A stretch of DNA of 5,571 bases, from contig JBJTIF010000102.1 in NCBI GenBank assembly GCA_046094825.1, positions 1 to 5,571 on the forward strand. Direction: 5' to 3'. This document shows, piece by piece, positions 1 through 5,066 of this stretch. Source of the stretch: JBJTIF01 sp046094825. Its GTDB lineage: Bacteria; Actinomycetota; UBA4738; HRBIN12. Below the pieces are notes generated by a model that was not told the DNA's origin, searched no databases, and worked only from the letters and a program-made list of their open reading frames with translations. The translations under genes were made by a program, and so were the position numbers. The number at the start of each line of letters is the position of its first letter. Position 1 is the stretch's first letter.

Positions 1-10
1 TCTCGGACAT
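1..10 (-). CDS. Start of a SAM-riboswitch-controlled gene (partial, 3 codons)
   Basis: Only the first codons are inside the window: ATG-TCC-GAG (Met-Ser-Glu), running leftward off the edge. The start is supported by a strong Shine-Dalgarno, GGGAGG (complement of 17-22), 6 nt upstream of the ATG, and by a promoter plus SAM-clan riboswitch directly upstream. Genes under such riboswitches usually serve methionine or SAM metabolism (homocysteine formation, methionine synthase, SAM synthetase, SAH hydrolase or methionine transport). That is family knowledge; three residues do not identify the product. Confidence 0.72.
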
Positions 11-37
11 GCCGAACCTCCCTGCTCGGGGGACGGC
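11..37 (-). promoter_or_regulatory. Shine-Dalgarno-sequestering hairpin, likely expression platform
   Basis: On the minus strand, GCCG (37-34) and TCCC (33-30) can pair with CGGC (14-11) and GGGA (22-19), leaving a 7-nt loop and a 4-nt bulge (GGTT). The paired GGGA is most of the Shine-Dalgarno GGGAGG (22-17), and the outer CGGC abuts the ATG at 10. Folding would hide the ribosome binding site, which suggests control of translation rather than of termination. How ligand binding would favour this hairpin is inference; no competing strand is obvious from reading alone. Confidence 0.5.
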
Positions 38-59
38 ACGACCGCGGTGCTCCGGGTAG

Positions 60-87
60 GCGGGCAGGCCCGCATACGCCGGGGCCT
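60..87 (-). promoter_or_regulatory. Two mutually exclusive hairpins in the riboswitch leader
   Basis: Between the aptamer and the ribosome binding site, AGGCCC (minus, 87-82) can pair with GGGCCT (71-66). Alternatively, GCGGGC (73-68) can pair with GCCCGC (65-60), opening the innermost pair to allow a loop. The two structures share bases 66-73 and cannot coexist. No T-run follows either, so they do not look like intrinsic terminators. They may be part of the switching region, or may only reflect GC-rich sequence. Confidence 0.3.
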
Positions 88-96
88 CGGTGGCTC

Positions 97-206
97 CGGA
101 CACTTGGTTGCCGTCTCTCGACGGCCGCATCCCGCTTCCGCGGAAGCACCTTGGGTTGTCCGTCCCAGGTTGCCGGACCGGCTATCGCCGGTCACTCGTG
201 ATGCAG
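97..206 (-). promoter_or_regulatory. SAM-clan riboswitch aptamer, SAM-I/IV type with PK-2 pseudoknot
   Basis: The minus strand carries the SAM-I/SAM-IV core in order: GAGTG (197-193), GCAACC (173-168) and AAGGTGC (152-146). The helices fit. P1 is GCATC (204-200) with GATGC (131-127), extendable by two pairs. P2 is GACCGGC/GCCGGTC (193-187 with 182-176) closed by GATA. P3 is TGGG/CCCA (167-164 with 155-152). P4 is a GCTTCC/GGAAGC hairpin (147-134). P5 follows P1 as CCGTC-GAGA-GACGG (124-111). The P3 loop CGGACA (162-157) is perfectly complementary to TGTCCG (102-97) just after P5, which is the PK-2 pseudoknot of the SAM-IV and SAM-I/IV families. P2 is short, with no kink-turn and no evident PK-1, favouring SAM-I/IV over classical SAM-I or SAM-IV. 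It should sense S-adenosylmethionine and repress the gene starting at 10. Confidence 0.88.
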
Positions 207-211
207 TCGGG

Positions 212-240
212 AATGTAGCACCCGCGTCCGACACGGACAA
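212..240 (-). promoter_or_regulatory. Promoter of the riboswitch transcript
   Basis: On the minus strand, -35 TTGTCC (240-235) and -10 TACATT (217-212) are separated by exactly 17 nt, and the -10 is preceded by TGC, an extended -10. This is the best sigma-70-type promoter in the window. It would start transcription near 205-207, exactly at the 5' strand of riboswitch helix P1, so the two calls support each other. It lies immediately after the stop codon of the CCA-adding enzyme gene (246-244), so the downstream gene has its own promoter. Confidence 0.75.
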
Positions 241-243
241 CGG

Positions 244-1650
244 TTATCGCTTGCGCGCCAGCCCCTTCGCCGCGGCCCACGCGTCGAGCGCCGCGATCGC
301 GGCGTCGCGATCCACGAGGCCCTCGTCGAGCCGGAGTTCCATAAGGTGGTCGAGCGCCTCGCCGACGATCGGACCGGGCGGCAGGCCGAGGTGCGCCATG
401 ACCTCGGTCCCGTCGAGCGGTGGCCGCATCGCGTCGAGCGCCTCCTGCTCGGCCAGGCGCGCGATCCGTTCCTCGAGGTCGTCCTGGAGGGACTGGAACT
501 GCTTCGCCTTGAACTTGTTCCCCGTCGTCACGTCGGCGCGGGTGAGCTGGTTCAGCCGGTCGAGGAGCGGGCCCGCGTCGCGCACGTAGCGCCGCACGGC
601 CGCGTCGGTCCAGCCCTCGCCGTAGCCGTGGAACCGCAGGTGGAGCTCGACGAGGGCGGTCACCGCGTCGATCGTCGCGTTCGCGAACCGCAGCGCGGTC
701 ATGCGCTCCTTCGTCATCCGCGCGCCGACGACCTCGTGGTGGTGGAACTGCACGCCCTCCGGCGTGATGACCCGGGTCTTCGGCTTGCCGATGTCGTGGA
801 AGAGCGCCGCGAGCCGCAGCACGAGGTCGGCGCGGTCGCAGTTCTCGACGACCGCGAACGTGTGCTCGAGGACGTCCTTGTGCTTGTGGACCGGGTCTTG
901 CTCGAGCCGCAGCGCCGGGAGTTCGGGCAGGAACCGGTCCGCGATCCCGGTCTCGACGAGCAGCCGGAGGCCGAGCGAGGGCTTCGCCGTCTGGAGGAGC
1001 TTGCCGAGTTCGTCGGCGATGCGTTCGGCGGACACGATGTCGAGGCGCGAGGCCATGCGGCCGAGCGCCTCGACGACGCGCGGCGAGGGCGCGGCCTCGA
1101 GCGACGACGCGAAGCGCGCCGCACGGAGCATCCGCAGCGGGTCGTCGCCGAACGCGACGTCGGGTTCGAGCGGCGTGTCGAGGATCTTCGCCGCGAGGTG
1201 CTTCACGCCGCCGAAGGGGTCGACGAACGCGCCGTCGGGCACGGAGATCGCCATCGCGTTCACCGTGAAGTCGCGGCGCGAGAGGTCGGTCGTGATGTCC
1301 TTGCCGAACGTCACCGTGGGCTTGCGGTGCTCCGCGGCGTAGACCTCCTCGCGGAACGTCGTCACCTCGACGTGCGCCTCGCCCCGCCGCGCCGACACCG
1401 TCCCGTACGCGACCCCGACGAGGTAGACGTGCTCGCCCCAGGCCTTCAGGAGCTTCGTCGTCTCCGGCGGCGAGGCCGAGGTCGCGAAGTCGAGCTCCTT
1501 GCCGTCGATCGACCGGCCGATGAGGAGGTCGCGCACGATGCCGCCGACGAGGTAGAGCTCGTGGCCGGCCGCGCGGAAGCGTTCGCCCAGGTCGCGGGCG
1601 GCGGGGGGGACCTCGAGGTGGGCGCCGGGCGGCGCCGCCGGGTCGGTCAT
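244..1650 (-). CDS. cca: CCA tRNA nucleotidyltransferase with HD domain
   Basis: This 468-aa protein matches the usual length and layout of actinobacterial CCA-adding enzymes, which build or repair the 3' CCA end of tRNAs from CTP and ATP. The class II nucleotidyltransferase head has LVGGIVRD (34-41), the metal-site segment ELDFATSA (52-59), VEVTTFR (94-100), RRDFTVNAMA (125-134), DDPLRMLRAARF (159-170) and SAERIADEL (197-205). A C-terminal HD phosphohydrolase-type domain follows, with LFHDIGK (273-279) and HHHEVVGA (303-310). The first metal-binding Asp of the usual DxD motif is Glu52 here, while Asp54 is kept. The ATG start has no Shine-Dalgarno but a TATCCT -10 element 7 nt before it, suggesting a leaderless mRNA. 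A class II poly(A) polymerase is less likely, given the HD domain and overall match to the actinobacterial CCA family. Confidence 0.93.
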   Translation of the reverse strand: MTDPAAPPGAHLEVPPAARDLGERFRAAGHELYLVGGIVRDLLIGRSIDGKELDFATSASPPETTKLLKAWGEHVYLVGVAYGTVSARRGEAHVEVTTFREEVYAAEHRKPTVTFGKDITTDLSRRDFTVNAMAISVPDGAFVDPFGGVKHLAAKILDTPLEPDVAFGDDPLRMLRAARFASSLEAAPSPRVVEALGRMASRLDIVSAERIADELGKLLQTAKPSLGLRLLVETGIADRFLPELPALRLEQDPVHKHKDVLEHTFAVVENCDRADLVLRLAALFHDIGKPKTRVITPEGVQFHHHEVVGARMTKERMTALRFANATIDAVTALVELHLRFHGYGEGWTDAAVRRYVRDAGPLLDRLNQLTRADVTTGNKFKAKQFQSLQDDLEERIARLAEQEALDAMRPPLDGTEVMAHLGLPPGPIVGEALDHLMELRLDEGLVDRDAAIAALDAWAAAKGLARKR

Positions 1651-1657
1651 CGGGCCG

Positions 1658-1663
1658 AGGATA
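1658..1663 (-). promoter_or_regulatory. -10 element for leaderless cca transcript
   Basis: TATCCT on the minus strand lies 7 nt before the ATG at 1650, so transcription would begin at or next to the start codon. No good -35 is seen 16-18 nt upstream, and no Shine-Dalgarno precedes the start. Confidence 0.55.
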
Positions 1664-1688
1664 CCCCCGTGCGTGCGCGCGCCTGCGC

Positions 1689-1694
1689 TAGCGT
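1689..1694 (+). promoter_or_regulatory. -10 element for leaderless HERHH-protein transcript
   Basis: TAGCGT lies 6 nt before the GTG at 1701, placing the transcription start at the first base of the gene. There is no Shine-Dalgarno. It sits back-to-back with the cca promoter in a 50-bp divergent gap. Confidence 0.45.
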
Positions 1695-1700
1695 CCTCGC

Positions 1701-2072
1701 GTGCCGTTCGCCCTCGCTGTCGCCGGGTTCGTTTGGGCGCTGCCGACCACCCTCGTCGGCCTCGTCGCGGGGGCGCTCACCTTCCGCCGGCCGCGCGTCG
1801 CGCACGGGCTCCTGCTCTTCGACGGCGCGCCGCGCGGCCTCACCGCGATCCTCCGCGGGCTCGGGTTCCACGCGATGACGCTCGGTCTCGTCGTCGTCGC
1901 GAACGTCCCGGTCGAGGGGCGGCTCCTCGCGCACGAACGCCACCACGTGCGCCAGGCGATGGCGTGGGGCCCGCTCTTCCTGCCCGCGTACCTGCTGCTC
2001 GCGGCCGCGTTCGGCTACCGACGCCACCCGATGGAACGCGCGGCGCGCCGCGCGGCCGGCGAACCGGACTGA
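1701..2072 (+). CDS. Small membrane protein with HERHH (HExxH) motif, function unknown
   Basis: This 123-aa protein starts at GTG. It has a hydrophobic N-terminus (about 4-27), a second hydrophobic stretch (about 56-69), then HERHHVRQ (78-85), and a C-terminal hydrophobic segment (about 89-105) with the sequence WGPLFLPAYLLL. It ends in an Arg-rich tail. H78-E79-x-x-H82 fits the zinc-metallopeptidase HExxH pattern. Proteins with this 'HExxHVRQ ... GPLF.PAY' arrangement are, to my recollection, uncharacterised small membrane proteins; no peptidase activity is established. The motif may bind metal or be a structural feature at the membrane surface. The gene is divergent from cca and convergent with the DUF333 gene, with a 10-bp gap. 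The GTG start is supported by a TAGCGT -10 element at leaderless distance. Confidence 0.78.
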   Translation: MPFALAVAGFVWALPTTLVGLVAGALTFRRPRVAHGLLLFDGAPRGLTAILRGLGFHAMTLGLVVVANVPVEGRLLAHERHHVRQAMAWGPLFLPAYLLLAAAFGYRRHPMERAARRAAGEPD

Positions 2073-2082
2073 CCGCGGCGCG

Positions 2083-2673
2083 TTACGGCGTCGGGCTCGA
2101 CATCTCCGGGTTCATCGAGCGGTAGTACTCCCACTCCTCGATGCGCGTGCCGTCGGGGAGGTTGCAGTAGCCCACCTGGCCGCCCGCCTCGTCGACGATC
2201 TCGAGGGTGCCGCCCTGCTCCTCGCAGAACACCGACGCCGGGTTCGCGATCTGCGAGCCGCCGCCCATGCCGCCGCCGCCCTCGCCCTCGTCGGCGGCGA
2301 ACACCTGCTGCCACGGCGCGAGCAGGACGAGGAGCACGGTGATGATGAGCAGGAAGGTCCGCGCGCCGCTCGCGCGCTTCGCGAGGTCGGCCTCACCCTT
2401 CGCGCGCGCGTTCGCCGCGTGCGCGAGGCCGAGGACGCCGGTCATCGCGACGGGGTGGAGGAGGCCGGTGAACACGTTGAACCCGTCGCCGATCGCGCCG
2501 AACCACACGACGAAGCCGAGCACCCACTGGACCGTCGCGACGATCGCGAGGCGGCTCATCCAGGTGCCGACGGTGTCCGACCAGCCGCCGCGGAGCAGGG
2601 TGATGAGCGAGATGAGCGTCGCGAGCACGACGGCGATCGCGACGACGAGGTGGATGGTGACGAGGATGTCCAT
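2083..2673 (-). CDS. Four-helix membrane protein with C-terminal DUF333 domain
   Basis: This 196-aa protein has predicted membrane helices at about 3-27, 40-60, 64-87 and 105-122. A Gly-rich linker (131-140) follows, then a DUF333-like domain (about 141-187) with NPASVFCEEQGG (144-155), C170, LPDG (172-175) and EEWEYYR (179-185). DUF333 normally occurs as a small secreted protein or lipoprotein domain of unknown function, sometimes labelled hemolysin-like. The basic loop AKGEADLAKRASGAR (91-105) suggests a cytosolic side before helix 4, which would put the DUF333 domain outside the cell, where C150 and C170 could form a disulfide. Histidines 8, 73 and 85 lie in or beside helices, but cofactor binding is not shown. 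The VFA-A site at 124-127 after helix 4 resembles a signal peptidase I cleavage site. The start is supported by a -10 element 6 nt upstream. Confidence 0.82.
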   Translation of the reverse strand: MDILVTIHLVVAIAVVLATLISLITLLRGGWSDTVGTWMSRLAIVATVQWVLGFVVWFGAIGDGFNVFTGLLHPVAMTGVLGLAHAANARAKGEADLAKRASGARTFLLIITVLLVLLAPWQQVFAADEGEGGGGMGGGSQIANPASVFCEEQGGTLEIVDEAGGQVGYCNLPDGTRIEEWEYYRSMNPEMSSPTP

Positions 2674-2679
2674 GCCCCG

Positions 2680-2685
2680 ATGCTA
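2680..2685 (-). promoter_or_regulatory. -10 element for leaderless DUF333-gene transcript
   Basis: TAGCAT on the minus strand lies 6 nt before the ATG at 2673, with no Shine-Dalgarno at useful distance. A GGAG occurs about 24 nt upstream of the ATG, too far to act as a ribosome binding site. The spacing predicts a leaderless mRNA. Confidence 0.48.
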
Positions 2686-2722
2686 GTCGCTGCCGCCTCC
2701 ACCGCCACGGAGCGGCCCGCAG

Positions 2723-2728
2723 TAGGCT
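2723..2728 (+). promoter_or_regulatory. Possible -10 element of the heliorhodopsin gene
   Basis: TAGGCT would start transcription near 2735 and give a leader of about 50 nt before the ATG at 2784. No convincing -35 is present. The leader could form a short stem, CCGCG (2736-2740) with CGCGG (2754-2758), upstream of the Shine-Dalgarno. This is weak evidence. Confidence 0.3.
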
Positions 2729-2769
2729 GGTGGTTCCGCGGGGCCACCGCCCACGCGGTTCCCATGTGC

Positions 2770-2776
2770 AAGGAGG
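2770..2776 (+). promoter_or_regulatory. Ribosome binding site that fixes the heliorhodopsin start
   Basis: AAGGAGG lies 7 nt before the ATG at 2784. It decides the start over an upstream in-frame start codon at 2730, which would add 18 residues unlike heliorhodopsin and would place the Shine-Dalgarno inside the gene. Confidence 0.85.
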
Positions 2777-2783
2777 TCCGTGC

Positions 2784-3608
2784 ATGGCCGGTTCCACCGA
2801 GCTCCTCTTCCCGGGGATGTCGGGCGAGCAGATCGACGCGCGCCTGAAGCGTCTGCGGTCGCAGAACGTGCTCCTCGGGGTGCTCCACCTCGTCCAGGCG
2901 GTCGCCGTCTGGATGCTGAACGAGACGAAGTTCACGCTGCCGATCGGGGCGACGATCTCGACCGACGCGCCGGGCGTGAACCCGCCGGTCCTCCAGTTGC
3001 TCTACCGGCTGGACGTCGGTCTGTGGGTGTTCCTCTTCCTCGCGATCAGCGCGCTCGCGCACTTCACGATCGCGTCGCCGTGGTACTTCCCGAAGTACGC
3101 GGCGGACATCAAGCGGGGCAAGAACACCGCGCGCTGGGTCGAGTACTCGCTCTCGTCGTCGATCATGGTGATCCTCATCGCGAGCATCACCGGCGTCGTC
3201 GACATCGCGGCGATGCTCGGGATCTTCGGGGCGAACGCCGCGATGATCGCCTTCGGCGACCTCCAGGAGCGCTACGAGCAGCCGGGCGGGCGCATGGTCC
3301 CGTTCTGGCTCGGCACGTTCTTCGGGCTCATCCCGTGGGTCGCGATCGGCTGCTACATCTTCGGGATCGGCTCGGACAACTACGACATCTCGCAGGTGCC
3401 GAGCTTCGTGTGGCTCATCTTCGTGCTGCTGTTCGTGTTCTTCTTCTCGTTCGGGCTGAACCAGTGGCTCCAGTACAAGCGGATCGGCAAGTGGAAGAAC
3501 TACTTCCGGGGCGAGACGGCGTACGTCGTCCTCTCGCTCGTCGCGAAGTCGCTGCTCGCGTGGCAGATCTTCGCGAACGTGCTCGTCATGCCGAACGCGG
3601 TGAACTGA
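2784..3608 (+). CDS. HeR: Heliorhodopsin
   Basis: This 274-aa seven-helix protein matches heliorhodopsins, retinal proteins with inverted topology (N-terminus inside) and slow photocycles, thought to signal or modulate partner proteins rather than pump ions. Helices lie at about 27-46, 74-98, 115-137, 139-158, 170-193, 206-230 and 244-268. Diagnostic residues are present: the retinal Schiff-base lysine K255 in SLVAKSLLAWQIF (251-263), S251 one turn before it, the counterion E120 in RWVEYSLSSSIM (117-128), and the conserved histidines H35 (VLHLVQ) and H93 (SALAHF). A long loop (47-73) follows helix 1, as is typical of the family. Compared from memory with the reference protein 48C12, the N-terminus is about 12 residues longer. 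The gene stands alone, divergent from the DUF333 gene and followed by a strong terminator. No retinal synthesis gene is in the window. Confidence 0.96.
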   Translation: MAGSTELLFPGMSGEQIDARLKRLRSQNVLLGVLHLVQAVAVWMLNETKFTLPIGATISTDAPGVNPPVLQLLYRLDVGLWVFLFLAISALAHFTIASPWYFPKYAADIKRGKNTARWVEYSLSSSIMVILIASITGVVDIAAMLGIFGANAAMIAFGDLQERYEQPGGRMVPFWLGTFFGLIPWVAIGCYIFGIGSDNYDISQVPSFVWLIFVLLFVFFFSFGLNQWLQYKRIGKWKNYFRGETAYVVLSLVAKSLLAWQIFANVLVMPNAVN

Positions 3609-3624
3609 CCCGCGAGGTGACGAC

Positions 3625-3660
3625 GGGGCGGCGCGTGGCCCTCGGGCCGCGCGCCGCCCC
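3625..3660. terminator. 16-bp hairpin terminator between convergent genes
   Basis: The arm at 3625-3640 pairs completely with 3645-3660 (15 Watson-Crick pairs and one G-T) around a CTCG loop. It lies 16 nt after the heliorhodopsin stop codon and 42 nt after the end of lepB on the other strand, so it can serve both. No long T-tract follows on either side (GTTCCGTT on the plus strand), a pattern common in GC-rich actinobacteria. There are no other genes in 3609-3702. Confidence 0.75.
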
Positions 3661-3702
3661 GTTCCGTTGCCGGGGCCGCCGACGCGGCCGAGCCCCGGTC
3701 GG

Positions 3703-4359
3703 CTAGCGGAGCCCCCGCCAGCGGTTCGGCGGCCAGATCGTCACGAACGCGTCGCCGACGACCGCGTCGCCGGGGACGAACCCGAGGCCGAAGCGCGAGT
3801 CGAGCGAGTTGCAGCGGTTGTCGCCCATGACGAAGAACTGCCCCTCGGGCACCTGGACCGGCGCGAAGTCGTCGTTGCAGTCCTTCGCGCCGTCGGTGAG
3901 GTACGGCTCGACGAGCGCGACCCCGTCGACGTAGACGGTCTTGTCGTGGAGCTCGACGGTCTCGCCGGGGAGCCCGATCACGCGCTTGATGTAGTCCTCG
4001 TTCTGCGGCTTCGCGACGCCGAGCCCCTCGCCGAACCACCGGACGACGCGCTGGACGAGGCTCTCCTTCGGGGGCTCCTCACCGCTCACGTGGATGAACA
4101 CGACGATGTCGCCGCGCGCGATCTCGTCGACGGCGGCGTGGAGCTTGTTCACGAAGACCCGGTCGCCGGGCAGGAGCGTCGGCTCCATCGACTCCGAGGG
4201 GATGAAGAACGCCTGGACGAGCAGCGACTTCACGAGAATCGCGATGAGGAGCGAGATGACGATGAGGCCGGGCATCGAGCCGGCGATCGCCGCGATGCGG
4301 CTCGGCTGCTGCGAGCGGCGATGCCGAGCCGGTTCGCGCCGCGTGAACTCCGTGGCCAT
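3703..4359 (-). CDS. lepB: Signal peptidase I
   Basis: This 218-aa membrane-bound serine protease removes signal peptides from exported proteins. A basic cytosolic N-terminus (RREPARHRR, 7-15) precedes one membrane helix (about 31-50). The catalytic domain outside the membrane has box B IPSESMEPTLLPGD (53-66) with nucleophile Ser57, box C RGDIVVF (82-88), box D YIKRVIGLPGE (123-133) with general base Lys125, and box E GDNRCNSLDSR (179-189). Cys161 and Cys183 could form a disulfide. The reading frame stays open far upstream of 4359, but the ATG there gives the family's normal length and has a TACCCT -10 element 7 nt before it, so the longer form is rejected. The gene is convergent with heliorhodopsin and lies 59 nt downstream of the Rv2466c-like gene on the same strand. 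Confidence 0.96.
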   Translation of the reverse strand: MATEFTRREPARHRRSQQPSRIAAIAGSMPGLIVISLLIAILVKSLLVQAFFIPSESMEPTLLPGDRVFVNKLHAAVDEIARGDIVVFIHVSGEEPPKESLVQRVVRWFGEGLGVAKPQNEDYIKRVIGLPGETVELHDKTVYVDGVALVEPYLTDGAKDCNDDFAPVQVPEGQFFVMGDNRCNSLDSRFGLGFVPGDAVVGDAFVTIWPPNRWRGLR

Positions 4360-4366
4360 GGCGGCA

Positions 4367-4372
4367 AGGGTA
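4367..4372 (-). promoter_or_regulatory. -10 element for leaderless lepB transcript
   Basis: TACCCT on the minus strand lies 7 nt before the lepB ATG at 4359, in the 59-nt gap after the upstream gene. There is no Shine-Dalgarno. It suggests lepB has its own leaderless transcript. Confidence 0.5.
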
Positions 4373-4418
4373 CCCGGCGACGGTCGGCGGGGCCCCTCGG
4401 CGTGGCCGCCCGTCGCGC

Positions 4419-5024
4419 TCAGGAGAGGTCGAGCGAGAGCGCCCGACCGCGCTTGAGTTCGGAGAACTGCGGGACCGCCGCGAGCGCGACGACGGCGTCG
4501 AAGAGCCGGAGCGCGTCCTCGCCCTTCGGCGCGGGGTTCACGACGGGCCCGAAGAACGCCCGCCCGGCGACGCGGAGGATCGGCGTGCCGATGCTCGTGC
4601 CCACGACCTCCTGGCTCTCGCCGTGGGACCGGCGGATCTCGACGTCGAGCGTCTCGTCGTCGGCCGCGACGAGGAGGCCCTCGGGCAGGCCGGCCTCCGC
4701 GAGCGCCTCGACGAGGAGGTCGGTGTCGATCGGCCGGCGTCCGACGTGGTGGCGGGTCCCGATCGCCCCGTAGAGCGCGCCGAGGGCGGCGTTGCCGTGG
4801 GCCGCGTCGGCAGCATGGAGCGTGCGGAGCGCGCGCCACGACGCGTCGATCGCGGCGCGGTACGCCTCGGGGATCGCGTCGAACTCCGCCTCGTTCACGA
4901 CGGCGAGGCTCATGAGCCGCCAGCGGATCGCGACGTCGCGCTCTGCGGCGACGCCGACGAGCCAGCGCGAGGTCATCCACGCGAACGGACAGGTCGGATC
5001 GATCCAGAGGTCGACGTCGGTCAC
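4419..5024 (-). CDS. DsbA-family oxidoreductase, Rv2466c-like (mycothiol-dependent nitroreductase type)
   Basis: This 201-aa thioredoxin-fold protein has a helical insertion. It resembles mycobacterial Rv2466c along its whole length: DLWIDPTCPFAWMTSRWL (5-22), MSLAVVNE (38-45), the AHG region (75-77), IGTPILRVAGRAFFGPVV (145-162) with cis-Pro148, and PQFSELKR (185-192). Rv2466c uses mycothiol and a CPWC active site to reduce disulfides and activate nitro-compounds. Here the motif is C12-P-F-A15, so the second cysteine is missing and a one-cysteine, mycothiol-assisted or transferase-like mechanism is more likely. That mechanism is inference. The protein is cytosolic, with no signal peptide. 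The start is GTG, with a TAGCCT -10 element 6 nt upstream, and is divergent from azlC across 56 bp. Confidence 0.88.
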   Translation of the reverse strand: MTDVDLWIDPTCPFAWMTSRWLVGVAAERDVAIRWRLMSLAVVNEAEFDAIPEAYRAAIDASWRALRTLHAADAAHGNAALGALYGAIGTRHHVGRRPIDTDLLVEALAEAGLPEGLLVAADDETLDVEIRRSHGESQEVVGTSIGTPILRVAGRAFFGPVVNPAPKGEDALRLFDAVVALAAVPQFSELKRGRALSLDLS

Positions 5025-5030
5025 GCCCGG

Positions 5031-5036
5031 AGGCTA
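5031..5036 (-). promoter_or_regulatory. -10 element for leaderless Rv2466c-like transcript
   Basis: TAGCCT on the minus strand lies 6 nt before the GTG at 5024 and no Shine-Dalgarno is present, so transcription would start at the first codon. Confidence 0.5.
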
Positions 5037-5066
5037 CCGCCGGCGCGGGGCAGGCGACGCCGCCGT

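Noticed and set aside
233..240. TTGTCCGT on the minus strand is perfectly complementary to the riboswitch P3 loop and could be an alternative pseudoknot strand.
   Set aside because: It coincides with the -35 hexamer and lies upstream of the predicted transcription start, so it should not be in the RNA. The downstream strand at 97-102 has the position expected for PK-2.
11..243. Other riboswitch classes (cobalamin, c-di-AMP, c-di-GMP) for the leader.
   Set aside because: Their hallmark sequences as I remember them are absent, while the SAM core and PK-2 fit fully.
47..589. Open frame of 180 codons on the plus strand.
   Set aside because: It crosses the riboswitch, its promoter and the 3' part of cca, has low-complexity Arg/Ser-rich content and resembles no family; it is a GC-rich shadow frame.
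346..1878. Open frame of 510 codons on the plus strand.
   Set aside because: It lies opposite the well-supported cca gene and encodes Arg/Glu/Val-rich sequence without domain features, typical of antisense frames in GC-rich genes.
2730..2783. Longer heliorhodopsin start at 2730.
   Set aside because: It would place the AAGGAGG Shine-Dalgarno inside the gene and add residues unlike any heliorhodopsin N-terminus.
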